Source: Acidobacteriota bacterium (GTDB lineage Bacteria; Acidobacteriota; Terriglobia; Terriglobales; Acidobacteriaceae). From it: a DNA stretch of 7,059 nucleotides. The stretch is taken from positions 1 through 7,059 of the forward strand of contig JAKABE010000173.1 of the NCBI GenBank assembly GCA_021801945.1, written 5' to 3'. Shown piece after piece: positions 1 through 5,615 of the stretch. Position numbers and translations under genes: made by a program. The first letter of the stretch is position 1. Each line of letters opens with the position of its first letter. The notes beneath the pieces are model-generated. The model was not told where the DNA came from. It ran no database searches and saw only the letters and a program-made list of their open reading frames with translations.

Positions 1-20
1 AGGCGCAAGAGCCTACCTGA

Positions 21-67
21 TGATCTTCGATCAAGCGTCATTTGCCGTGTCCTGCGGCAAATGGCGC
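21..67 (-). terminator. Tandem hairpins after the small membrane gene
   Basis: Two adjacent inverted repeats lie just past the stop codon of the minus-strand gene that ends at 78. The larger pairs 35-47 with 55-67 (core CATTTGCCG at 39-47 and CGGCAAATG at 55-63, loop TGTCCTG, extended by one G-T wobble and three G-C pairs). The smaller is TGATC-TTC-GATCA at 21-33. The position fits transcription termination. There is no clear T-run after the stem on the minus strand, so an intrinsic terminator is not proven; an RNA-stabilising hairpin is an alternative. Confidence 0.5.
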
Positions 68-77
68 CTCCGGCATC

Positions 78-404
78 TCACTCCGGCGATTCCTCTACGG
101 TCGTGACTGCCTGCTTCGATTTCCGGTAGACATTGGCGACCGCCAAGGTCCAAAAGGGAACCAGATCGACTCCCGGCAGGACTTTGGCAAAAAACGAGGG
201 CAGGAACTCCCAATGCCAGCCCACCAGAGCCGTCAGTACGGCGCCCACTCCGAGATCCATCAGGTCATCGGTGGGCGATGCGCCACCATCGATGAAGAAC
301 GGAAACACCAAGAGTTGCAGCACATCCGCAAGGATTGCCAGCACCATGGCAAAGCGCAGCCGCGGCCCCGGTGAAATGGTGATGGCGCTTTCGGTCAAAT
401 GCAC
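78..404 (-). CDS. Small multi-helix membrane protein, unknown function
   Basis: A 108-residue protein that I do not recognise as a named family. After a short polar N-terminus (residues 1-15) it has hydrophobic stretches at about 17-38, 50-66 and 78-92, with charged or polar loops (for example GGASPTDD near 40-47) and a short polar tail ending in EESPE. This pattern, with conserved-looking Trp, Pro and Gly in the helices, looks like a genuine inner-membrane protein, not a shadow frame. The start is GTG (402-404) because an in-frame stop lies at 426-428 and no ATG or other GTG lies between; GAGGA sits 3 bases before it, which is tight. An internal ATG (residue 20) would cut into the first helix. 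It diverges from the ftsB-like gene, so the ~230-base gap should hold both promoters. Role unknown. Confidence 0.7.
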   Translation of the reverse strand: MHLTESAITISPGPRLRFAMVLAILADVLQLLVFPFFIDGGASPTDDLMDLGVGAVLTALVGWHWEFLPSFFAKVLPGVDLVPFWTLAVANVYRKSKQAVTTVEESPE

Positions 405-636
405 ATGTCCTCGTCGTCCACGTGCCTAATGCGCTCATTGTACGCTGCACGATCCAAGGCCGCAGGAAGCCATTCTTCAGTCTTGGGAACTGCTTGCCAA
501 GCTTGGTTCCTTCGATGCAGTTCATGAAGACTTCCTCTTGACCCCCGGCGGAAGGTCGCGTTCACTGAGAAATTGAAGGCCGCCTTTGCTCCGCTGGGCG
601 GCGTCCTGCAATTTGGGAAGGTGGTTTCAGGTTTCA
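405..636. promoter_or_regulatory. Divergent intergenic region
   Basis: This gap separates two divergent genes and should carry promoters in both directions. The open frames that cross it look like chance frames. Visible structure: a perfect palindrome CCAAGCTTGG at 497-506 nested inside GGAAC (486-490) and GTTCC (506-510), and a TTGACC box at 538-543 that could be a plus-strand -35 element, although nothing convincing stands at the -10 position. No promoter can be fixed from sequence alone. Confidence 0.3.
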
Positions 637-1041
637 ATGCCGCCCGAGCGCGCACAAGCCGGAAAAGATGTTGTGGACGCGGCGCACCTTTCGCCGCGCC
701 TGAGAGTGGTGGCATGGGTGCGCAGGGCGTGGCGCCCCGCGGGAACGCTCGTCGCCATCATGCTCGCGCTGCTTATGACCTTCCATGTTGTCTACGGCAA
801 GGATGGGCTATCTTTCTGGCAGCGGAAACGCGAGCAGGACCGCCAACTGCAAAAGCAGATCAAGGATCTCGAGCAGGAAAACGCCCAGATCAAGCAGCAG
901 ATCAAGCAGCTCAAAACCGACCCCAATGCCATCGAACGCGAAGCGCGCGAGAAGCTCCACTACGCCAGGCCTGGCGAGGTCATCTACATGCTTCCCGCGC
1001 AGCCGCAAAGCCAGTCACAGGCGGGCAATACGGAGAGGTAA
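637..1041 (+). CDS. Septum formation initiator, FtsB/DivIC family
   Basis: A 134-residue bitopic protein with the FtsB/DivIC layout. FtsB-type proteins join FtsL and FtsQ (DivIC/FtsL/DivIB in Gram-positives) in the divisome and help activate septal peptidoglycan synthesis. Seen here: a cytoplasmic basic segment (residues 20-34), one transmembrane helix at about 36-53 (GTLVAIMLALLMTFHVVYG), then a long Gln/Lys/Glu coiled coil at about 62-95, followed by the usual NAIEREAREKLHYARPGE segment (97-114) and a Gln/Ser-rich tail. The family's typical order and length are kept. I chose ATG 637: GGGAAGGTGG lies at 615-624, 12 bases ahead, and the extra residues from an upstream ATG at 586 look non-coding. 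In the coiled coil AGATCAAGCAGC occurs twice in tandem, giving IKQQIKQ. In many genomes this gene follows enolase; here it is preceded by a divergent membrane gene. The family call is firm, but the choice between the names ftsB and divIC is not. Confidence 0.88.
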   Translation: MPPERAQAGKDVVDAAHLSPRLRVVAWVRRAWRPAGTLVAIMLALLMTFHVVYGKDGLSFWQRKREQDRQLQKQIKDLEQENAQIKQQIKQLKTDPNAIEREAREKLHYARPGEVIYMLPAQPQSQSQAGNTER

Positions 1042-1122
1042 GCCGGGGTTTGGCCTCAATCCACAAACCTGCCCGTAGATCGCACAAGAAACGAGACAAA
1101 AGACCCCCTTGAAAGGTGGAAT

Positions 1123-1166
1123 GCCCCACCCTCGCCGCGTCTGTATTTTTGCAGCGGGGGTGGGGC
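1123..1166. terminator. Long GC hairpin between convergent genes
   Basis: GCCCCACCC (1123-1131) pairs with GGGTGGGGC (1158-1166). The stem continues inward with a T-G wobble, C-G, G-C, C-G, one C-A mismatch, then G-C, C-G and a G-T pair, leaving a loop of about 10 bases that contains a T-run (1145-1150). It lies between the ftsB-like stop at 1041 and the isomerase stop at 1207, which face each other, so a bidirectional terminator is the natural role. No long T-run follows the stem on either side. A REP-like dispersed palindrome is an alternative. Confidence 0.65.
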
Positions 1167-1206
1167 GCCGGATGATTCGATTATGGTGCTATGCTCTGGT
1201 CGGCCC

Positions 1207-2631
1207 CTACTCCTCGAGCGCCGGGTGGTAGTAGCTCTCCCAGCCAAGGTAGCGAGCGGCCTCGTGCACGGCCTTCGAGACGTCGCTGAAGTTAGCGGCT
1301 ACGTGATGCTCGAAGCCTTCACGGCAGATGTAGCGGAGCAGCTTCTGCAACTGCGGGATCTCAGCCACGCCCGCCCCGCCGAAGGTCTCCAGGGGATCGT
1401 CGGTGAAGCGGCCCGCGCCCGTGTACCCGCGGATCACGCCGCGCCGGTCGTCGGTCGAGAAGCGCGCAAAGGTCATGGCCCCGGACTTCACCCGGCCCAC
1501 ACAGGTGCCGAAGGTATTCTCCTTGCCCACCGTGCCAGCGATGATCTCCTGGTAATCCATGCGGGCTTCCTTGAAGAAGTGCTTGGGCAAGTTGGAGCAG
1601 TGGAAGCAGACGCACTTGTTGGGGTCGTTGCCGTAGTTGTTATTCCAGTCCAGCAGCGCCGACGGTGTGCCCGATGCCAGCGCCATCATGTACATGCTGA
1701 GCACGCCCGGTACATCCACCTCGCAGGCCGAGGGGAGCAGATTATTGCTCATCATGCTCATAATCGTGCACGGCACCACGCCAAAGAACTCCTCCATCGA
1801 GGTCCAGCATTGCACCGCGCTGATGGTGCAGTGGGTCTGTTTCATCCATCCATCGACCACTGCGCCCAGCTTGGCCATCTTCATCAGCGCCGCGTCGGGA
1901 ATACCGCTTGTGGTCACGTATTTTTTGATGGCCGCGAGCTTGGCTTGCGCCGCGTCGTCCGTGTCCTTCATGCGATTGATGCGCCCGAAGATCTCTGACA
2001 GATCGATCGGTTCGACGGAGATGCCAGCAGTCTCGAAAATGCGTTCCGAGTAGCGCACGGTGTTGAAGGCCGCAGGGCGCGCGCCAATAGCGCCGATGCG
2101 CAGGTTCTTGAGCCCCTTCACGATGCGGCAGACCTGCCCAAACCACTCGAGGTCAGCCTTGAACTCCGCCGAGGCTGGGCTCTCAGTGTGCAGCGTCGTG
2201 AGTGAATAGTCGATGCCGTACTGCATCATGTTGTTGCAGCAGCTCATCTTGCCACAAAAACTGTCGCGGCGGGTGGCGATGGTCATCGCATCCGAGCGGT
2301 CGGGCGTGGCCTGCACAAGCACCGGGACCTTCAGTCCCGAGAGGCGAATGGCGTCCACGATGCCCCGTTCCTCTCCAAAGTTGGGCAGCGTCACGATGAT
2401 GCCGTCTATCTCGCCGGCGTGATTCTTGAACAACTCCGCGCAACGCTCGGATTCGGCAAAGGTCTCCACCGCGCCGTACTTCGATTCTTCGGGGCTCAGA
2501 ACCACTGCCCGCGCGCCTGCTACTTGCAAAGCGGCGATGATCTCATCGCGGCCGCTCTTGGCCAAGTGATCCGGAAAAAATCCACGATTGCCGACGATTA
2601 CCCCGTATGTCATGGTGCGTTGCGCTGTCAT
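1207..2631 (-). CDS. L-fucose/L-arabinose isomerase family sugar isomerase
   Basis: A 474-residue cytosolic enzyme of the FucI/AraA-like fold family (COG2407-like), which interconverts aldoses and ketoses with a divalent metal. The N-terminal half is alpha/beta Rossmann-like (YGVIVGNRGFF near the start; GIIVTLPNFGEE at about 77-88; LRIGAIGARPAAF at about 177-189). Likely metal ligands are Glu304 (ACEVDVPG), Asp328 (LLDWNN) and His442 or His443 (EHHVAANF). The Glu-Asp spacing of 24 equals that of Glu337/Asp361 in E. coli FucI, with His528 as the third ligand there. It is shorter than FucI (591). A Cys/His cluster KCVCFHC (339-345) and a CC pair (131-132) stand out. The start was chosen at ATG 2629-2631, because AGGAG ends 8 bases upstream; the longer frame from 2649 would merely translate this ribosome-binding site. 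It is the last gene of the minus-strand block after the MFS permease, which supports a role in catabolism of an imported sugar. The substrate is unknown; fucose, arabinose, other deoxy sugars or sulfoquinovose (SqvD is in the same broad family) cannot be told apart. Confidence 0.85.
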   Translation of the reverse strand: MTAQRTMTYGVIVGNRGFFPDHLAKSGRDEIIAALQVAGARAVVLSPEESKYGAVETFAESERCAELFKNHAGEIDGIIVTLPNFGEERGIVDAIRLSGLKVPVLVQATPDRSDAMTIATRRDSFCGKMSCCNNMMQYGIDYSLTTLHTESPASAEFKADLEWFGQVCRIVKGLKNLRIGAIGARPAAFNTVRYSERIFETAGISVEPIDLSEIFGRINRMKDTDDAAQAKLAAIKKYVTTSGIPDAALMKMAKLGAVVDGWMKQTHCTISAVQCWTSMEEFFGVVPCTIMSMMSNNLLPSACEVDVPGVLSMYMMALASGTPSALLDWNNNYGNDPNKCVCFHCSNLPKHFFKEARMDYQEIIAGTVGKENTFGTCVGRVKSGAMTFARFSTDDRRGVIRGYTGAGRFTDDPLETFGGAGVAEIPQLQKLLRYICREGFEHHVAANFSDVSKAVHEAARYLGWESYYHPALEE

Positions 2632-3007
2632 CTCTCCTACTCCTCTCATCCTTTCCGCTGATGCGGGCTAGTGTCGCCTGCCGCTGCCGGACCGCCATCA
2701 TGCTTCCGGAACTATCCGTCAAGCGCGCTCTTTTGACTCTCATTCGTTCGGCCACCAGGCGCTTAAACCACCTCGCCCGCGCAGCCAATCCTATTTTCCG
2801 CGCGCCGGGGCAAGACTTGACCGGGTAAAACACACCCAAAGCCACCAGTACTGCGTTCCACCAGACCGGCAAATGCAGATCAGTCAACTGCACGCCGGCG
2901 GGATAGACGCCACTTGCCCATTCATACCGTCCGCTGCTCAGGATCATGAACCCGTAGATGGCCAGCGGCACGCCGACATAAAGACTAAATGGAAAACTTC
3001 GGTCGAT
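2543..3007 (-). CDS. Possible small two-helix membrane protein, start unresolved
   Basis: The frame is open from 3058 down to the stop at 2543. Its first part reads like a real small membrane protein: SFPFSLYVGVPLAIYGFMIL forms one helix, and after a short loop containing LHLP, WWNAVLVALGVFYPV forms a second. No ATG, GTG or TTG precedes the first helix. A strong purine run (AGGAAGGAGAGGGG at 3014-3027) is followed, 12 bases after its AAGGAG, by ATC at 3005-3007, which would give IDRSFPFS. The first ordinary start is GTG at 2969-2971, inside the first helix. After about residue 75 the frame turns Arg/Lys-rich and overlaps the isomerase start by ~90 bases, so the original C-terminus was probably shorter and lost by frameshift. 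The coordinates given assume the ATC start. It could be a decayed gene or a non-standard start. I do not recognise the family. Its position between permease and isomerase implies co-transcription. Confidence 0.4.
   Translation of the reverse strand: MDRSFPFSLYVGVPLAIYGFMILSSGRYEWASGVYPAGVQLTDLHLPVWWNAVLVALGVFYPVKSCPGARKIGLAARARWFKRLVAERMRVKRARLTDSSGSMMAVRQRQATLARISGKDERSRRDDSATHHDIRGNRRQSWIFSGSLGQERPR
2632..2645 (-). promoter_or_regulatory. Ribosome-binding site fixing the isomerase start
   Basis: On the minus strand the run GAGGAGTAGGAGAG directly precedes the ATG at 2631. AGGAG at 2640-2644 has an ideal 8-base spacer. An upstream in-frame ATG at 2647-2649 overlaps this purine run, so residues MRGVGE of the longer frame are most likely untranslated. 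Confidence 0.75.
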
Positions 3008-3075
3008 CTGTAAGCCCCTCTCCTTCCTCTCTGCGCCCGCATCGGCTCCTCTGCGGGTCTATGTTGTGACGGCTG

Positions 3076-3291
3076 TTACCGGAGCTTGCTCACCGTCCCG
3101 CCGGGCACCTGAAGATTATGTTCAAGGACCGCAAGGACCAGCGTAGCCCACAGGCATTCCTGCCTGTAAAGCAGGGCCGGTTTTTCTTTGGGCAATACGG
3201 TACCGTCGTAGGCCAAGCCTACCAGTCCGGACTCGGCCTTGGGATTGGTGGCGTAGAGAAGCCTGGCTGCGCTCGACCGTCGCTTGCAGTT
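3076..3291 (-). other. Open, start-less coding-like stretch after the MFS gene
   Basis: Directly after the permease's TGA (3292-3294), in the same frame, about 71 codons stay open to a TAA at 3076-3078. The translation has protein-like segments such as LLYATNPKAESGLVGLAYDG and LLYRQECLWATLVLAVLEHN, but no start codon apart from weak internal ones. In a different frame an ATG overlaps the permease stop as ATGA and gives MKLQATVERSQ before turning Arg-rich. A one-base frameshift between these two frames would yield a translationally coupled gene of ~70 codons. The opposite strand is also open from ATG 3118. I do not recognise a family; a decayed small gene or chance frame are both possible. Confidence 0.3.
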
Positions 3292-4701
3292 TCATGTGGT
3301 CTCCGGACTTGCCTCAATTTCTTCCAATGTGCGGCCGCGTGTCTCGGGAACCCACGAGCGGATAAAGGCGACGCCAAACACGCACACCGCTCCAAAGATC
3401 GCAAACACGGCATACTCGGACATCGCGGAAGCCATGATCGGAAACAAGAGCCCCACCAGGAACGACCCAATCCAGTTGAACGAGGATGCCAGTCCAGTGC
3501 CTGATCCGCGAATTGCCAATGGAAATATTTCGCCGACAATCACCCACGTCAAAGGTGCCCATGTAAACGAGTACAGCGCCACATAGATGCTCAGAAACAC
3601 TACGACCGTGTTGCCGCCCAAGGACGGTTTCAGGATGTGAAGGACTGCGGGCGCGATGAAGGAAATCGCCATGATGATGCCGCCAACAGTCAGCAAGGTG
3701 CGCCGGTTGATGCGGTCAGCGAGCAGAAGAAAGAACAACGATCCTAATACCAGGATGGCGCCTTCCACCATGGGCCACATCAATGCCGAGTGCGTCGAGG
3801 CGCCGCTCAGCCGCTGCACGATGAGCGGCAAGTAATAGAATATGGCGTTGGCGCCCTGAAACTGCTGCAATGCAGCAACACCCAGGCCGGCTACCACCAA
3901 TGGGCGATAGTGTCTTTGCAGAAATTGGGTGTAATGTCCTTTTGTCCGGTCTTGTTCGTCGTGTACGGTCCGTTGAATTTCCTGCAACTCGTCCTCGAGA
4001 CGCCATCCTTCCGGCCGGACCGTCGTGAGAACCTGTCTTGCTTTGTCGAGGAGACCGTGGCTGACCAAGAAGCGGGGGGACTCGGGAAGCCGAAGCGTGC
4101 CCAGGAAAAGAATGATTGCGGGAAGGATCGCGGCACCGAGCATGAGGCGCCAGCTCCAGGCCCCAGACAAACTATCCAAGAGAAAATCCGCGACGTAGGA
4201 GAGAAGCATCCCAGAGACGATCATCACCTGGTTGAGACCTGACAAACGACCGCGGACCGCGGCTGGGGCCATCTCTGACAGGTAGGCAGGCACCAGCGCA
4301 GAGGCAGCACCGACTGCCCAGCCCAGAATAACGCGCGCAGCTACGAGATACGCCACACCGTTATCCGGCGCTATTGCCGAAAGTGCAGCTCCTGCGATGA
4401 AAACCAGCGATGCGATCAGGATCAGCCGGCGCCGACCATATCGGTCTGCCAGCCGCCCCGCTGTCGCGCCACCTAGAATGGCGCCCAGCATCACCGCAGA
4501 AGTGATCAAGCCAAGATCCACTGGGCTATTCTGCAAATTCCATCGTTGCTGGAGGATCGGAAGGGCGCCCGTCATCACGCCGATGTCGTACCCGAACAGA
4601 ATGCCTCCAAAGGCACCAAAAAAGTAGACGAACGTTAGACTTCGTCTTCCTTCTTTGTCGATGATTGGGTCGCTTGTTGACATATTCGTTAAGGAGTGCA
4701 C
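3292..4701 (-). CDS. Sugar-porter family MFS permease
   Basis: A 469-residue, 12-helix inner-membrane transporter of the major facilitator superfamily, sugar porter branch (XylE/AraE/GalP type), expected to bring in a monosaccharide, usually with protons. Family signatures are all present in order: FGYDIGVMTGAL (36-47) in helix 1, GRLADRYGRRR (82-92) in the helix 2-3 loop, PESPRFL (206-212) after helix 6, QQFQGANAIFYY (279-290) in helix 7, a degenerate second loop motif DRINRR (329-334, with Asn where Gly is usual), the W381-P383 area in helix 10, and VPETRGRTLEEIE (451-463) at the C-terminus. Length matches the family. GTG 4699-4701 is favoured because GAGGA lies 10 bases upstream; the ATG six codons later has no such site. 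It is the first gene of the minus-strand sugar block ending with the isomerase. The ~200-base leader contains two copies of a TGTCCGTAC motif in opposite orientation. The specific sugar cannot be read from sequence. Confidence 0.9.
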   Translation of the reverse strand: MHSLTNMSTSDPIIDKEGRRSLTFVYFFGAFGGILFGYDIGVMTGALPILQQRWNLQNSPVDLGLITSAVMLGAILGGATAGRLADRYGRRRLILIASLVFIAGAALSAIAPDNGVAYLVAARVILGWAVGAASALVPAYLSEMAPAAVRGRLSGLNQVMIVSGMLLSYVADFLLDSLSGAWSWRLMLGAAILPAIILFLGTLRLPESPRFLVSHGLLDKARQVLTTVRPEGWRLEDELQEIQRTVHDEQDRTKGHYTQFLQRHYRPLVVAGLGVAALQQFQGANAIFYYLPLIVQRLSGASTHSALMWPMVEGAILVLGSLFFLLLADRINRRTLLTVGGIIMAISFIAPAVLHILKPSLGGNTVVVFLSIYVALYSFTWAPLTWVIVGEIFPLAIRGSGTGLASSFNWIGSFLVGLLFPIMASAMSEYAVFAIFGAVCVFGVAFIRSWVPETRGRTLEEIEASPETT

Positions 4702-4766
4702 GAGTCCGTAATCCTCACGTTGAATCGAAATCGAAACGCGCCAAGACAGACGGGATTCATGTTGAT

Positions 4767-4844
4767 TGTCCGTACATGACCTTTACGCCGCGCTAGCCAG
4801 AATTGGAAACATTCTCCTGTCACCCGCTCGAAAAAGTACGGACA
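4767..4844. repeat. Inverted repeat TGTCCGTAC...GTACGGACA upstream of MFS gene
   Basis: Perfect 9-base inverted copies, TGTCCGTAC at 4767-4775 and GTACGGACA at 4836-4844, bound a 78-base segment located 66-143 bases upstream of the permease start. The outer ends are TG and CA, as in many small mobile elements, but no convincing target duplication flanks them. The right copy, within GAAAAAGTACGGACAT, resembles GAAAGTAAGGACAT at 5300-5313 before the symporter fragment, which suggests a shared regulator site as the alternative. Confidence 0.5.
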
Positions 4845-4895
4845 TGAGTATTTAATTGACTCCAGTAGCCACAACCTGCAGTTCTTTGGGCTCTG

Positions 4896-5022
4896 GAAGA
4901 TTACCTGCGCGACCTGCTGGAGGCGGAGAGGCGCTTTTCGACCGAGACCGCTTGGCGGGAGCACCTGCGTCAACTGCGCAGGCCTGATGGGTTCCGCTGC
5001 CCGCGCTGCGGCAGACAGCAGG
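4896..5022 (+). mobile_element. IS1595/ISXO2-like transposase, N-terminal fragment
   Basis: The plus frame from about 4896 reads EDYLRDLLEAERRFSTETAW, then REHLRQLRRPDGFRCPRCGR. This is the N-terminal region and zinc-ribbon opening of ISXO2/IS1595-type transposases, whose usual pattern is F.(T/S)E..C..YL..LRWP.GF.CPRCG. The first Cys pair CPRC (4998-5009) is present; the second Cys pair and the whole DDE-type catalytic domain are missing. Homology stops at about 5019-5023, where the sequence becomes the antisense of a symporter gene, although the frame stays open to a TAA at about 5324. No ATG was found before the homology; an in-frame TAG lies at 4864-4866. The element's own terminal repeats were not identified with certainty. 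It is a dead remnant. Confidence 0.72.
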
Positions 5023-5271
5023 GTTGGCGGAGACGAAGCTCAAACTGGCGATCCACGCCGTCCTCTCCCGGCCGGCCACCAAGAAATCTTCACCGGTGTT
5101 GGACTGGCCCCTCAGAAAGAAGCCGATCCAGAGCATCATTCCGAAGTAGATGGCGATCCGCGCCATGTCCAGCGGACGCAAGTGAACATGGCGCTGCGCT
5201 GCGAGAGCCAAAGACGCCGGCAAGGAGCTCAGCGAGTGAAGGGCAATGGGAGCTTGCAGCGACGCGAACAT
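5020..5271 (-). pseudogene. Sodium:solute symporter (SSS), N-terminal fragment
   Basis: The minus frame from ATG 5269-5271 encodes ~83 residues of a sodium:solute symporter. After a hydrophobic leader (residues 4-26) comes LDMARIAIYFGMMLWIGFFL (helix 1, 34-53), then RGQSNTGEDFLVAGRERTAW (54-73) and IASLSFVSAN (74-83), the strongly conserved start of SSS sugar/solute transporters (typically ..EDFF.AGR....W..GLSF.SANLG..). Intact members are about 500-600 residues with 13 or so helices. At Asn83 (5023-5025) the similarity ends and the frame runs into antisense transposase, adding ~56 meaningless residues before a stop at 4852. The rest of the transporter is absent from the window, so it cannot be functional. 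A palindrome AAGGACA-TC-TGTCCTT lies 35 bases upstream and may be its old operator. Confidence 0.8.
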
Positions 5272-5305
5272 TGGTCACCCGAGTCGGACTTCTTCTGGCG
5301 AAAGT

Positions 5306-5321
5306 AAGGACATCTGTCCTT
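5306..5321. promoter_or_regulatory. Palindrome AAGGACA-TC-TGTCCTT
   Basis: Perfect 7-base arms, AAGGACA (5306-5312) and TGTCCTT (5315-5321), separated by two bases, 35 bases upstream of the symporter fragment start. Size and symmetry suit a dimeric transcription factor such as a GntR- or LacI-type regulator. The half-site GGACAT/ATGTCC also occurs upstream of the MFS permease (4835-4845), hinting that one regulator once controlled both transporters. A junction of two mobile-element ends would look similar. Confidence 0.45.
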
Positions 5322-5327
5322 GAGTAA

Positions 5328-5615
5328 ATGGTTCTGTTCCTACGCCTGTCAACTGTTAAAGCGCGCCGCCCCACGAAGAATTCGTTCCTCGGCGCCGCGC
5401 CGCCGGCCTGGAGCTGGCGATTCCCGGCAACCTGGAATGAGAAAACGTTACCCGGAGAAGTGTACCACGGAGCCGCGAGTTTTCAATCTCAACTCTTTTG
5501 CCAGGCGCGGGCAAATGACGGCAGGATCCCCATCTATGTAAGACAGGCATTCGAGGCGATGGGGCTCGTCCAGCCACAGGACGATACCATGGAGTTTCGG
5601 GTCCGCCGCTTATGA
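5328..5615 (+). CDS. Small ORF coupled to the exporter, unknown
   Basis: A 95-codon frame that ends in TGA at 5613-5615 and overlaps the following exporter's ATG (5612) by ATGA, an arrangement typical of translational coupling. The C-terminal half looks most protein-like (GRIPIYVRQAFEAMGLVQPQ, then DDTMEFRVRRL); the N-terminal third is unconvincing, so the true start may be the in-frame GTG at 5460-5462, preceded by GGAGAA. I do not recognise a family. In its favour: the exporter lacks a good ribosome-binding site of its own. Against: it may be a fragment left by the rearrangement next door. If it is not a gene, the stretch 5327-5611 holds nothing else that I can support except the exporter's promoter region. 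Confidence 0.38.
   Translation: MVLFLRLSTVKARRPTKNSFLGAAPPAWSWRFPATWNEKTLPGEVYHGAASFQSQLFCQARANDGRIPIYVRQAFEAMGLVQPQDDTMEFRVRRL

Noticed and set aside
265..525. Minus-strand 86-codon frame in the divergent gap
   Set aside because: Runs into the membrane gene in another frame and shows no domain; treated as chance.
883..915. Tandem AGATCAAGCAGC repeat
   Set aside because: Explained by the heptad pattern of the FtsB coiled coil, not a separate repeat element.
573..1112. 179-codon plus-strand frame overlapping the ftsB-like gene
   Set aside because: Different frame over a convincing FtsB/DivIC protein; Arg/Ala-rich, no transmembrane helix or motif.
1183..1998. Long plus-strand frame (271 codons) opposite the isomerase
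   Set aside because: It is antisense to a clearly recognisable enzyme; its His/Ala/Arg-rich translation has no family features.
3292..3294. TGA read-through or selenocysteine at the permease stop
   Set aside because: The permease already ends with the usual ETRGRTLEEIE tail, and no adjacent selenocysteine hairpin is evident.
3118..3504. Plus-strand frame starting MFKDRKDQRSPQAF
   Set aside because: The first ~45 codons look plausible, but the frame then runs antisense through the permease C-terminus; no ribosome-binding site was seen. Kept only as an alternative for 3118-3250.
4689..4973. Minus-strand 94-codon frame upstream of the permease
   Set aside because: It crosses the inverted repeat and the transposase fragment in antisense and lacks any recognisable feature.
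4987..5307. Plus-strand 106-codon frame across the scar
   Set aside because: Spans the transposase/symporter junction in a frame that matches neither protein.
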